This document shows positions 41,063 through 49,199 of a stretch of 64,000 nt of DNA, one piece after another. This DNA is from an uncultured Acidobacteriota bacterium. Lineage in GTDB: Bacteria; Acidobacteriota; Terriglobia; Bryobacterales; Bryobacteraceae. The notes beneath the pieces are model-generated. The model had not been told where the DNA came from, ran no database searches, and saw nothing but the letters and a program-made list of their open reading frames with translations. The DNA is taken from contig CADEFT010000002.1 of assembly GCA_902826685.1 (NCBI GenBank), positions 186,001-250,000 on the forward strand, written 5' to 3'. The position numbers and the translations under genes were made by a program. Positions within the stretch are counted from its first letter, which is position 1; each line of letters begins with the position of its first letter.

Positions 41063-43198
41063 GCCGCCTGTCACCAGTGAGGCCACCGCTTCGGCCAGCG
41101 AATCCTTGGTAAAGGGCTTCGACACGTAGCCGTAAGCCGCCGAGGCCAATTCGGCCGGATCCAGTTCCATATTGGCGTAGGCGGATATGAACAGCACTTT
41201 CAGGCCCGGCCGCAACCGCGCGGCTTTCACCGCCAGTTCCCTGCCACCCATGTTGGGCATCACCACGTCGGTCAGAAGCAGGTCGAAAGCCCTCGATTCG
41301 AACAGCCGCAGCGCGTCGTGGGCGTCCGGCGCCTCCGTCACGTCGCAGCCCATTTTCCGCAGCGTCTGGCAAACCAGCCGCCGGATGGTGGCGTCGTCAT
41401 CCACAACCACGGCGCTCATGGCGCGCGGCGGCACCACCGCCGGGCGGGCCGGCTCGTCGCCGCCGTCAATCGCCGCGGCGTCGCCCACGTGAAGCGGCAG
41501 AAAGATCTGAAACGTCGTCCCCCGGCCCGGTGCGCTGCGCACCAGAATCTGGCCGCCGCTCTGTTGGATGACGCCATACACCGTAGCCAGTCCCAGGCCC
41601 GAGCCCTGACCGACTCCTTTGGTGGTGAAGAACGGCTCGAAGATGTGCTCGCGCGTCTTGGCGTCCATGCCCACACCTGTGTCGATTGCGTCGAGCACGA
41701 CATATTCACCCGGCCGGATACCGGATTCATAGGCCGGCCCTGCGGCCTCCACCAAGGCGTTGGAGGTGCGTAAGGTGAACACGCCGCCCGAAGGCATCGC
41801 GTCCCGGGCGTTCAGAGCCAAATTCACCAGCACCTGCTCCATCTGGTTCGGATCCGCCTTTACCGTGCCGAGAAACGGCGTCTGGTCCATCCGAAGCCGG
41901 ACCTGTGGGCCCATAATGCTGCGCACCACGCCTGAGAAATTGGTCAACAGCGCGTTCAGGTCGAGCATTTTCGGCTGTAGCACCTGCTTGCGCCCGAAAG
42001 CCAGCAACTGCCGCGTCAGGGTCGACGCGCGATCGGCGGCGCGGCGGATCTCGTCCACCCCAAGACGGCGCGGATCTTCCCCCGGCAGATCTTCGATCAA
42101 CTGCTCGGCATACAGCAGGATCACCGTAAGCCAGTTGTTGAACTCATGCGCCACGCCCCCGGCCAGCCGCCCCACGCTGTCCAGGCTCTTGGCTTCGAGC
42201 AACTGCCGCTCGGTCCGTTTGCGCTCTTCGATCTCCCGCTGCAGAAGAAGGTTGGTCTCCTCCAACTCCGCCGTCCGGTCCTGCACGCGCCGCTCCAATT
42301 CTTCATTGAGCCGCCGCACTTCCATCTCACTGCGGGCTCTTTCAATCGCCACGCCCGCCATGCGCCTGCACTGCTGGACCAATTCCGTTTCGTCGGGCGT
42401 GGGCCCACGGCTTACCCGGTAGTAGACCGCGAAGGTGCCCAACACATCCCGGTCGGATGACAGAATCGGCGCCGACCAGCACGCCAGAATGCCGTGTTCG
42501 AGCGCCAGCCCGCGGTAGGTCACGCAGCGCGGATCGGTGGCGATGTCGGCCGCTACCACCGTCTTGCCGATAAACGCCGCCGTTCCGCAGGTACCCCCCA
42601 TCGGCCCCACCACGATACCCAGCCGTTCCAATTCCACCAGGAACGCGGGCGGCAGACTCGGCGCCGCCACGTGCCTCAACTGGCTGCCCTCGAGCACCAG
42701 CACCGAACACAGCAGTCCGCGCGACAGATCTTCCACCGCGCGGCATAGCCTGCCGAGCGTTTCCGGCAACGATTGCCCGGTCGCCACCATCTCCAGCACC
42801 GTCGCCAGCTTTTGCGCCAGAATCTCGTTGCGCACACGCTTGGTAACGTCGCGCGCCACCGCCTGAAACCCGACCGGCCGGCCCTCTTCCGACAGTAACT
42901 GCACGTTCTGGCCCAGCCACACCGTCGACCCGTCCTTGGCGATGGACGGGAATTCCTTATAGGTGTTATGGATACGCTTGGTGAACTGGCGTCCGTAATA
43001 CTTCCGCACCGACTCGCGGTAATCCGGATGCACTAAGTCCAGGTAGTGGCGCCCAAGCAGTTCGTCGCGCGAATAACCCAAAATGGTGTGCGCGTGGGGA
43101 TTGAAATGTACGAACCGGCCCCGCTCGTCGGCGGCATAGATGATATCGGTTGCCAGCTCGACGATGTAACGCGGCGCTGGTGTGTCTTTGGTTCCTAT
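41024..43198 (-). CDS. Hybrid sensor histidine kinase (PAS-GAF-HisKA-HATPase-REC), noncanonical start
   Basis: Domain order: PAS, GAF (LRHVAAPSLPPAF to IERARSE), coiled coil, HisKA with GGVAHEFNNWLTV, HATPase (NQMEQVLVNLALNARDAM, DTGVGMDAKT, GSGLGLATVYG), and a C-terminal receiver with LLTDVVMPNMGG as phosphoacceptor and YVSKPF at the Lys. No transmembrane segment. No ATG, GTG or TTG exists in frame before 43081, and that TTG would cut the PAS domain. The open frame runs to 43228, and a TACAAT at 43211-43206 points to an AUA at 43198 giving an intact PAS. A frameshift near the 5' end is the alternative. It may control the divergent cytochrome gene. Confidence 0.8.
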   Translation of the reverse strand: MGTKDTPAPRYIVELATDIIYAADERGRFVHFNPHAHTILGYSRDELLGRHYLDLVHPDYRESVRKYYGRQFTKRIHNTYKEFPSIAKDGSTVWLGQNVQLLSEEGRPVGFQAVARDVTKRVRNEILAQKLATVLEMVATGQSLPETLGRLCRAVEDLSRGLLCSVLVLEGSQLRHVAAPSLPPAFLVELERLGIVVGPMGGTCGTAAFIGKTVVAADIATDPRCVTYRGLALEHGILACWSAPILSSDRDVLGTFAVYYRVSRGPTPDETELVQQCRRMAGVAIERARSEMEVRRLNEELERRVQDRTAELEETNLLLQREIEERKRTERQLLEAKSLDSVGRLAGGVAHEFNNWLTVILLYAEQLIEDLPGEDPRRLGVDEIRRAADRASTLTRQLLAFGRKQVLQPKMLDLNALLTNFSGVVRSIMGPQVRLRMDQTPFLGTVKADPNQMEQVLVNLALNARDAMPSGGVFTLRTSNALVEAAGPAYESGIRPGEYVVLDAIDTGVGMDAKTREHIFEPFFTTKGVGQGSGLGLATVYGVIQQSGGQILVRSAPGRGTTFQIFLPLHVGDAAAIDGGDEPARPAVVPPRAMSAVVVDDDATIRRLVCQTLRKMGCDVTEAPDAHDALRLFESRAFDLLLTDVVMPNMGGRELAVKAARLRPGLKVLFISAYANMELDPAELASAAYGYVSKPFTKDSLAEAVASLVTGGSEGDALGAHAGQ

Positions 43199-43254
43199 GA
43201 ACGCTATTGTACATCGGGTACCGTTACCTCAGGTACCGGATCTGTCCGGCCAAA

Positions 43255-43272
43255 ATTGATCTTCAGATCAAT
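43255..43272. promoter_or_regulatory. Inverted repeat between kinase and P460 genes
   Basis: ATTGATC (43255-43261) and GATCAAT (43266-43272) are perfect 7-bp arms separated by TTCA. The site lies between the divergent histidine kinase and cytochrome genes, about 85 bp before the latter. Two GGTACCG copies (43217 and 43232) are nearby. Operator or RNA hairpin cannot be distinguished. Confidence 0.35.
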
Positions 43273-43357
43273 GGGTTACAGAGCCCGAGCCATCCGCGCC
43301 CGGTGGAATTTCCGTAGGGCATAGTGCAGGAGTCTCGCGTCCAAAAGGAGAAAATCA

Positions 43358-44164
43358 GTGCATAGAGGTCCCCTCTTCGTTTCCACCGCCGCCGCCGTGC
43401 TGCTCGCCACCGCCGCTTACACGCAAGCGCCGCCCGCGCCCACCGTAGATCGCGTCGGGTTCCCTGAAAACTACCAGACCGCCTACACCAAATGGTTTGT
43501 GTACGACCGGCCGGATAACCGCCAGATCCGTACCATCTACGCCAACGACATCGCCAACGCCGTTACCGCCGACACTCAATCCAATTACCCCTACGGTTCG
43601 GTGCTGGTAATGGAGACTCATAACGCCCTGCGCGACGCCCAAGGCAATCCCATCCTCGATGCCGAAGGCCGCTACCAGAAAGATCCGGCCGCCATCCCCG
43701 GCGTCTTCGTCATGCGCAAGGAGCGCGGCTTCGGCGAGGCTTACGGCCCCAATCGCACCGGCGAATGGGAGTACGTCGCCTACCGCCCGGACCGCACCTT
43801 TCTCACCGCGCCACAGGCATCGGCCGCCTGCGCCATCTGCCACCGCGTTTCCAACCAGTCCGAGGATTGGGTCTTCCGGAGCGAATTGCGTTTCATCAAC
43901 GACGGCCAGGGTCCGCTCACCGACGCCGTGATCCACAACTATAAGTTCGTGCCCGGCGAAATCCGCGTGAAGGCCGGCCAGCCGGTTACGTTTTACAACG
44001 CCGACGCGATCGAACACACCATCACCGACGACACCCCCGGCGGCGGCGACACCGGGCGCATGCTCGGCGGCAAAAGCGTCACCGTGAAGTTTGCCGCCCC
44101 CGGCGAGTTTTCGTTCCACTGCACGATTCACCCCAGCATGCGCGGCAAGGTGATTATCGAGTAG
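43358..44164 (+). CDS. Cytochrome P460-cupredoxin fusion protein
   Basis: The 268-residue exported protein starts at GTG 43358 after AGGAGA. Signal peptide, then a cytochrome P460 domain (FPENYQTAYTKWFVYD, IYANDIANAV, VLVMETHNAL) with heme motif C158-x-x-C161-H162. Residues 190-268 are a cupredoxin with type 1 copper ligands H220, C255, H258 and M261 (FHCTIHPSM). P460 enzymes oxidise hydroxylamine or similar; the domain also occurs in proteins of unknown substrate. A built-in cupredoxin would be an electron acceptor. No hydroxylamine-pathway genes are present, so the substrate is open. Confidence 0.85.
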   Translation: MHRGPLFVSTAAAVLLATAAYTQAPPAPTVDRVGFPENYQTAYTKWFVYDRPDNRQIRTIYANDIANAVTADTQSNYPYGSVLVMETHNALRDAQGNPILDAEGRYQKDPAAIPGVFVMRKERGFGEAYGPNRTGEWEYVAYRPDRTFLTAPQASAACAICHRVSNQSEDWVFRSELRFINDGQGPLTDAVIHNYKFVPGEIRVKAGQPVTFYNADAIEHTITDDTPGGGDTGRMLGGKSVTVKFAAPGEFSFHCTIHPSMRGKVIIE

Positions 44165-44176
44165 GCTCTTTTTTGC

Positions 44177-44204
44177 CGTAACCTTCCCGCCCGCCTGCCG
44201 TATC
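44177..44204 (+). promoter_or_regulatory. ECF-type promoter of the sigma/anti-sigma operon
   Basis: CGTAAC (44177-44182) and CGTATC (44199-44204) are separated by 16 nt. This is the AAC...CGTA pattern of ECF sigma factors such as sigma-W (TGAAAC-N16-CGTA). Transcription would begin near 44211, 3 nt from the ATG of the sigma gene. The site suggests positive autoregulation. Confidence 0.5.
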
Positions 44205-44213
44205 CTCAATCGA

Positions 44214-44789
44214 ATGGCGGCGGAAGAACAGGACGACCGGTTGATGGCGCGGGTGCGCGACGGAGACGTCGAGCCCCTCGCCCTCCTGTTCGACCGCCAC
44301 AACCGCCCGCTGTTCCGCTTCTTTCTGCATCTGTGCGGCTCGGCGCCCGTGGCCGAGGACCTGGTGCAGGAGGTCTTTTTCCGCATCCTGAAATTCCGCG
44401 GTACCTATCGCGAAGACGTCCGCGAGGGGCGCTTCACCGCCTGGATGTACCAGATCGCGCGCAACGTGCATACCGATCATCTGCGTAAGAAGCAGTCGGA
44501 GATGCCGATTGCCGGCGAGCATACCGGGCGCGAGCCCGCCGACCCGGCCGGACCCGCCGACCTGCGCCTCATCAAGGCGTCCGACGTGGCCCTGCTGCGC
44601 CGCGCCCTGGCCCGGCTGCCCGCCGACCGGCGCGAACTGCTGGTGCTGTGCCGCTATCAGAATCTGCCCTATGAGCAGGTGGCCGAGATCCTGCAATGTG
44701 AAACCGGCGCCGTCAAGACGAGGGTCTTTCGAGCCATGCGGCAGTTGAGTGAAATCTTCATGAGTCTATCGGGGAGGCGCGCGTCATGA
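44214..44789 (+). CDS. ECF-type RNA polymerase sigma factor
   Basis: The 191-residue protein has region 2 (LALLFDRHNRPLFRFFLHL, APVAEDLVQEVFFRIL, FTAWMYQIARNVHTDHLR) and region 4 (RALARLPADRRELLVLCRYQ, YEQVAEILQCETGAVKTRVFRAM). No extra domain. Its stop overlaps the anti-sigma gene start (ATGA). A CGTAAC-N16-CGTATC motif upstream suggests it reads its own promoter. The downstream genes are a membrane anti-sigma factor and two DUF4097 proteins, so an envelope signal is likely. Confidence 0.9.
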   Translation: MAAEEQDDRLMARVRDGDVEPLALLFDRHNRPLFRFFLHLCGSAPVAEDLVQEVFFRILKFRGTYREDVREGRFTAWMYQIARNVHTDHLRKKQSEMPIAGEHTGREPADPAGPADLRLIKASDVALLRRALARLPADRRELLVLCRYQNLPYEQVAEILQCETGAVKTRVFRAMRQLSEIFMSLSGRRAS

Positions 44790-45607
44790 ACTGCGAACAA
44801 GCCCGCGACCGTATGGTCGATCGCTGGATGAAAGGCATCGACGAAGCCCAGCGCGTCGAATGGGAAGCCCATCTGGCCGTGTGCCCGTCGTGCAAGGCGG
44901 AGATGGAATCGCTCGATCCGCTGTGGATGGCCATGGCCGAGTCGCCCGTCGAAGAGCCGGGCCGTAATCTTCGCTCGGGGTTCCACCACATGATGGAAGC
45001 CTACCGTCTGGGCGCCAGCCAGCGCGTGCAACCCGCCGCGCGCCCCTGGTTTTCCTCGATCGCCGCCTTTTGGCCGAGGCAGGCCTTGGCCCAGGCGGCC
45101 ATGGCCGGGTTGGCCCTGGTGATGGGCCTCACCGCCGGCCACCTGTGGACGGCGCGTTCCCACGACCGTGAAACCATTTCCGGATTGAATGGAGAGCTGA
45201 AACAGATGCGCCACATGGTGACGTTGTCTCTACTTCAACAGCAGTCGGCGAGCGACCGCCTGCGCGGCGTGAGCTGGAGCATGCGCGCCTCGGCCGACGA
45301 CGAAGTGCTGGCGGCGCTGGTGGACACCCTCAACGCCGATCAGAACGTAAACGTGAGGCTGGCCGCCGTCGACGCCTTGCGCCAGTTTTCGACCCAGGTG
45401 ACGGTACGGCGCGGCCTGCGCGAGTCGTTCGCCCGGCAGTCGTCGCCGCTGGTGCAACTGGCGCTCATCGATTGGGCCGTCGATTCCAAGGATCGCGGCG
45501 CGGTGCCGGCCATGGAGCAGCTCGCGCGGCGGCCGGAACTGATTCCCGAAGTGAAATCGCGGCTGGAAGAGGCCATGAGCCGGCTGCGGGAAGGACAAAT
45601 GCAATGA
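44786..45607 (+). CDS. Membrane anti-sigma factor with zinc-finger and HEAT-like C-terminus
   Basis: The 273-residue protein has an N-terminal ZAS domain (H29-x3-C33-x2-C36 in HLAVCPSC), a membrane segment near 105-125 (AAMAGLALVMGLTAGHLW), a short coiled coil and then HEAT-like helices (DEVLAALVDTLNADQNVNVRLA, VDALRQFSTQV). It should bind the preceding sigma factor and release it on an envelope signal. The large HEAT-like extracytoplasmic region is unusual in this family and could sense a protein partner. Its stop overlaps the next start. Confidence 0.85.
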   Translation: MNCEQARDRMVDRWMKGIDEAQRVEWEAHLAVCPSCKAEMESLDPLWMAMAESPVEEPGRNLRSGFHHMMEAYRLGASQRVQPAARPWFSSIAAFWPRQALAQAAMAGLALVMGLTAGHLWTARSHDRETISGLNGELKQMRHMVTLSLLQQQSASDRLRGVSWSMRASADDEVLAALVDTLNADQNVNVRLAAVDALRQFSTQVTVRRGLRESFARQSSPLVQLALIDWAVDSKDRGAVPAMEQLARRPELIPEVKSRLEEAMSRLREGQMQ

Positions 45608-46395
45608 GAGTACTTGTATTTCTGGCCGCGGCTCTCGCCTGGGCCGATGTCGAGGAAAAGGATACGATCCGCCAGAGCCTGCCGGGGGCGCGCTCGGTGG
45701 AAGTGGACAATATTCACGGCTCCATCCACGTTACGGGCGTTGAAGGCGGGGAAGTGCGCCTGGTGGTGAACCGGCGCGCCACCGCACCCGATCAGTCCAC
45801 GCTGGAAGCCGCCAGGCGCGAAGTGAGGCTCGACATTTCATCGGCCGGCGGCGCCGTGCGCCTCTACGTCGACGGTCCCTTCCGCAAGCGCTCCTGGAGT
45901 ATCGACTACACCGTGCGATACGACTTCGAACTGGAGGTGCCGCGCGATGCCGATCTGAAGCTTCGCACCGTCAACGAGGGCGGCATAGTGGTAACCGGAG
46001 TACGCGGCCGATTCGACGTCAGCCATGTCAATGGGCCCGTGGAGATGAAGGGTCTTCGAGGTTCCGGCGCCGTCCGCACCGTCAACGGCGGCATCAAGCT
46101 GGCCTTTGAAGGCGAGCCGCGCGAGCCGCTGCAGGTCAAGACCGTCAACGGCCAGATTGCCGCTTCTTTTCCCCGGTCCCTGAACGCCGGTCTCAGCTTC
46201 AAGACCTTGAACGGCGACGTCTATACCGACTTCGAGTTCCAGCCGGCCAACCAGCCCATGGAAGGCGAACAGCGCGACGGCAAGTGGATCTACCGCAAGC
46301 GCCATCAGGCGGCGGTGAAAGTGGGCGCCGGCGGTCCCGGCCATCAGTTTGAGACGGTGAACGGAAACATTCGGATTCTGGAGGCGAAACAATGA
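45604..46395 (+). CDS. DUF4097 exported beta-helix-like protein, copy 1
   Basis: The start at 45604 overlaps the anti-sigma stop (ATGA); a longer frame inside that gene was rejected. The 263-residue protein has a signal peptide (MRVLVFLAAALAWA), then repeated short strands with N-G turns (VDNIHGSIHVTG, LRTVNEGGIVVTG, VRTVNGGIKL, VKTVNGQIAA, FKTLNGDVYTDF), the DUF4097 pattern. Family members are exported or surface proteins of unknown role. The gene is cotranscribed with the sigma pair, so it may be a regulated envelope component. Confidence 0.85.
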   Translation: MRVLVFLAAALAWADVEEKDTIRQSLPGARSVEVDNIHGSIHVTGVEGGEVRLVVNRRATAPDQSTLEAARREVRLDISSAGGAVRLYVDGPFRKRSWSIDYTVRYDFELEVPRDADLKLRTVNEGGIVVTGVRGRFDVSHVNGPVEMKGLRGSGAVRTVNGGIKLAFEGEPREPLQVKTVNGQIAASFPRSLNAGLSFKTLNGDVYTDFEFQPANQPMEGEQRDGKWIYRKRHQAAVKVGAGGPGHQFETVNGNIRILEAKQ

Positions 46396-47171
46396 GAGCG
46401 GTCAGAATGATATGGATGCTGGCGGCGGTCCTGAGCGCGCAGGAGAGCGACCGCGTCACGGTTCCTTTCAGCAATCCGGATGGGCCGAAGCGGATCAACG
46501 TCAGTGTGCTCAACGGCGCGATTCACGTCAAGACCCACACCGGCAAGGATGTGGTCGTCGAGGCTAACGGCCGCGGCATGCGGCGCCGCGAAGGGCCCCC
46601 CGGCATGCGCCGCATCGATATGGGCAGCGGGCTTTCGGTCGAGGAATCGGGCAATACCATCAACGTACGGACGCCCCCCGGCGGCGCCGACATCAACCTC
46701 ACCGTTCCGGTGGAGTGTTCGGTCAAGCTTTCCACCCTGAATAACGGCGACATCTCGGTGGAAGGCGTCTCGGGCGACATCGACGTCAATAACCTCAACG
46801 GCCAGGTGGACGTGCGCAACGTCTCGGGCGCCGTGGTGGCACACTCCCTCAATGGAAAGATTCTGGTTTCACTCAACCAGGTCACGGCCGGCAAGGCGAT
46901 GAGTTTCTCCACCCTCAACGGCAACGTGGACGTGACCCTGCCTGCCGATCTCAAGGCGAACCTCAACATGAAGTCGCAGAACGGCGAAATCTGGAGCGAC
47001 TTCGAGATTCAGTTGAATGCGGCGCCCGCGGCCGCCGTCTCCGACGGCAAGGATAAAGGAAAATATAAGGTCAAATTCGATTCCGCCCGGGTGGGAACCA
47101 TTAACGGCGGCGGGGCCGAGTTCCGGTTCCATACCTTGAACGGCAGCATCTATATCCGCAAAAAGAAGTAG
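46392..47171 (+). CDS. DUF4097 exported beta-helix-like protein, copy 2
   Basis: The 259-residue protein has a signal-like start (MRAVRMIWMLAAVLSAQ) and the same TLNG/NLNG turns (VSVLNGAIHVKTHTG, STLNNGDISVEG, NNLNGQVDVRNVSG, STLNGNVDVTL, HTLNGSIYIRKKK). It overlaps the first copy by 4 bp and resembles it in the repeat motif, which suggests tandem duplication followed by divergence. A pair of such proteins in one unit may form a complex. No catalytic motif. Confidence 0.85.
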   Translation: MRAVRMIWMLAAVLSAQESDRVTVPFSNPDGPKRINVSVLNGAIHVKTHTGKDVVVEANGRGMRRREGPPGMRRIDMGSGLSVEESGNTINVRTPPGGADINLTVPVECSVKLSTLNNGDISVEGVSGDIDVNNLNGQVDVRNVSGAVVAHSLNGKILVSLNQVTAGKAMSFSTLNGNVDVTLPADLKANLNMKSQNGEIWSDFEIQLNAAPAAAVSDGKDKGKYKVKFDSARVGTINGGGAEFRFHTLNGSIYIRKKK

Positions 47172-47175
47172 GGCT

Positions 47176-47574
47176 TCAATTTTCCAGCCACTGGCGGGCG
47201 AGCGCTTCGGCATCGCCCTTCATATCCACCGCTTGGGTTCGTTTCTCCACTCCCCCTTCGAAGAACACCGCATCCACCCCGCCGGGCGTCGGGCGCAATT
47301 CGAGCTTTTTGTCGCGCGCCTCCAGACGCAATGTCGTATCCATCCACGTGGCCCGCACCATCAGCCGCAGCGGATGGCCGATGGTCCGGCACGCCGTCAG
47401 CAGATTCTGCGTGAACGGCCCGTTGCGCAACGCTACGGCGTTCGGGGCTCGTTTTAATGCCAGTTCGCGCTCGTTTTCCCTTGCCGCCTGCTCCCGGCGG
47501 ACCTGCTCGATGTCGCGTTCGACGCGCGACTCCAGAGCCTTGAGGTTGTTTTCCAGGTTGTCGAGAAAGCTCAC
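47176..47574 (-). CDS. Hypothetical protein with N-terminal coiled coil
   Basis: The 132-residue protein starts at a GTG. The first 45 residues are a charged helix (NNLKALESRVERDIEQVRRE), followed by an alpha/beta-like region (LRLMVRATWMDTTLRLEARD). No membrane segment or motif was recognised. Codon pattern and position (convergent 4 bp from the DUF4097 stop) make it a likely real gene. Confidence 0.55.
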   Translation of the reverse strand: MSFLDNLENNLKALESRVERDIEQVRREQAARENERELALKRAPNAVALRNGPFTQNLLTACRTIGHPLRLMVRATWMDTTLRLEARDKKLELRPTPGGVDAVFFEGGVEKRTQAVDMKGDAEALARQWLEN

Positions 47575-47667
47575 TCTCCCCCAGGATACTCGGTTATGCT
47601 GAGGGAACGCGTTGGCTCATGCCGTACCGGGTCCGCGTCAAAGATTTGACCGCAGGAAAGGATCACT

Positions 47668-47871
47668 ATGTCCGTCGCAAAAGTAACCGAAATCATTGCT
47701 TCCTCCAAGAAGGGCTTCGATGACGCCATGGAAAACGGCATCGCGCGGGCCAACAAGACGCTGCGTAACATCAGCGGCGCCTGGATCCAGGACCAGAAAG
47801 TCGTAGTGGAAAAAGGGAAGATCGTCGAATACCGGGTCAACCTGAAAGTGACCTTCATCCTGGAAAAATAG
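47668..47871 (+). CDS. Dodecin
   Basis: The 67-residue protein matches the dodecin family from end to end (VAKVTEIIASSKKGFDDAME, IARANKTLRNISGAWIQDQ, YRVNLKVTFILE), including the Trp that stacks on flavin. Dodecins form hollow dodecamers that store riboflavin, FMN or FAD. GGAAAGGA lies 6 nt before the ATG. Its neighbours do not suggest a specific flavin pathway. Confidence 0.95.
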   Translation: MSVAKVTEIIASSKKGFDDAMENGIARANKTLRNISGAWIQDQKVVVEKGKIVEYRVNLKVTFILEK

Positions 47872-47948
47872 GAGGCGGGGCGGTCGCCTTCCCCGGCCAT
47901 CCGGAGAACAAGACCGCCCATGCTACACTTCTCCGTTTCGAGGTGCCC

Positions 47949-49196
47949 ATGTCCCGTTCGCTGAACCGCCGCCGCGCCATTGGATCCCTGATGACCACAC
48001 TCGGCTTCGGCATGGCCGCCGAAGCCAACGCCGCGCAAACGGCGCCCACGCGAAACGCCAAGGATGCGCCCATCGCACCGCGCGACAAGCTCAAGATCAC
48101 AAAGGTTGAGACGTTTCTCGTTAAGCCGCGCTGGCTGTTTCTCAAGATCCACACCGACGCGGGCCTGGTGGGGCTCGGCGAGCCGGTCACCGAGGGCCGC
48201 GCCCTCACCTGCCAGGCCGCCGTAAAAGAGGTGGAGCCCTACCTCATCGGCAAAGATCCGCGCGCCGTCGCCCATCACTGGCAGGCCATCTACCGCCATG
48301 CGTTCTACCGCGGCGGGCCGATTCTCACCAGCGTGCTTTCGGGCATCGACCAGGCGCTGTGGGATATCAAGGGTAAGGCGCTAGGCGTTCCCGTCTATGA
48401 GCTATTGGGCGGGCCGATGCGCAACCGCATCCGAGTCTATTCCCACGCCCGCACGCCGGAGGCGATCCGCAACGACATGGCGCGCGGCTTCACGGCCTTC
48501 AAGACCGGACCGGCACGGCGCAAACGCGCCTCCAAATACGTCGAAACGCCGGGCGCCGTGCAATATGCCGCCGAGCGTTTCGCCGAGCTGCGCAAGGCGG
48601 CCGGGCCCGAAGGCGACATCGGCATCGATTTTCACGGCGCCATCTCGCCCGCCACCGCCAAGCTGTTGATCAAAGCCCTGGAGCCGTATCAGCCGATGTT
48701 CGTCGAGGAACCGTGCCAGGCGCAGAACCACGACATCATGGCCGAAATCGCGCGCGGCACTCACCTGCCCATCGCCACCGGCGAGCGCGTCTTTACCAAG
48801 TGGGGTTTCCGCGAGGTGCTCGAAAAGAAGGCCGCCACGATCCTGCAGCCCGACCTTTGCCACGCCGGCGGCATCACCGAATGCCGCATTATCGCGGGTA
48901 TGGCCGAGGCCTACTACGCCTCCATCGCGCCGCACAATCCGTTAGGGCCGATTTCGCTCGCCGCCGGCGTGCAACTCGCCGCGTCGATTCCCAACTTCCT
49001 CTGCCAGGAACAGGTGAGCCTCGGCGAAGGTTACATCAAGCGGCCGTTCCAGGTGCGGGAGGGATATCTCGAACTGCCCACCGGGCCCGGCCTCGGCATC
49101 GAACTCGATGAGAACGCCATGGCCGATAAAATCGGCCACGACTGGCGCAATCCGGAAAGCTATGACGACGATGACGGCAGCGTCGTCGATTGGTAG
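47949..49196 (+). CDS. dgoD: D-galactonate dehydratase-like enolase-superfamily enzyme with Tat signal
   Basis: The ATG at 47949 was chosen (GAGG 5 nt upstream); an in-frame GTG lies 6 bp earlier. The 415-residue protein begins with a twin-arginine signal (SLNRRRAIGSLMTTLGFGMA), then a mandelate-racemase/enolase barrel: a GIDQALWDIKGKALG cap, IDFHGA (metal Asp), FVEEPC, ATGERV, HNPLGPI and the C-terminal EQVSLGEG. These motifs fit D-galactonate dehydratase, which makes 2-keto-3-deoxy-galactonate. An exported form is unusual, since the next gene's aldolase acts on a phosphorylated, cytoplasmic product. Confidence 0.85.
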   Translation: MSRSLNRRRAIGSLMTTLGFGMAAEANAAQTAPTRNAKDAPIAPRDKLKITKVETFLVKPRWLFLKIHTDAGLVGLGEPVTEGRALTCQAAVKEVEPYLIGKDPRAVAHHWQAIYRHAFYRGGPILTSVLSGIDQALWDIKGKALGVPVYELLGGPMRNRIRVYSHARTPEAIRNDMARGFTAFKTGPARRKRASKYVETPGAVQYAAERFAELRKAAGPEGDIGIDFHGAISPATAKLLIKALEPYQPMFVEEPCQAQNHDIMAEIARGTHLPIATGERVFTKWGFREVLEKKAATILQPDLCHAGGITECRIIAGMAEAYYASIAPHNPLGPISLAAGVQLAASIPNFLCQEQVSLGEGYIKRPFQVREGYLELPTGPGLGIELDENAMADKIGHDWRNPESYDDDDGSVVDW

Positions 49197-49199
49197 GTT

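Noticed and set aside
42966-43214. An 82-residue minus-strand ORF starting at ATG 43214
   Set aside because: It is in a different frame from the kinase and loses PAS similarity at once; it matters only as evidence for a possible frameshift.
44143-44178. Terminator after the P460 gene (CGGCAA and TTGCCG arms with a T run)
   Set aside because: The T run is inside the loop and not after the stem, and the downstream arm overlaps the ECF promoter.
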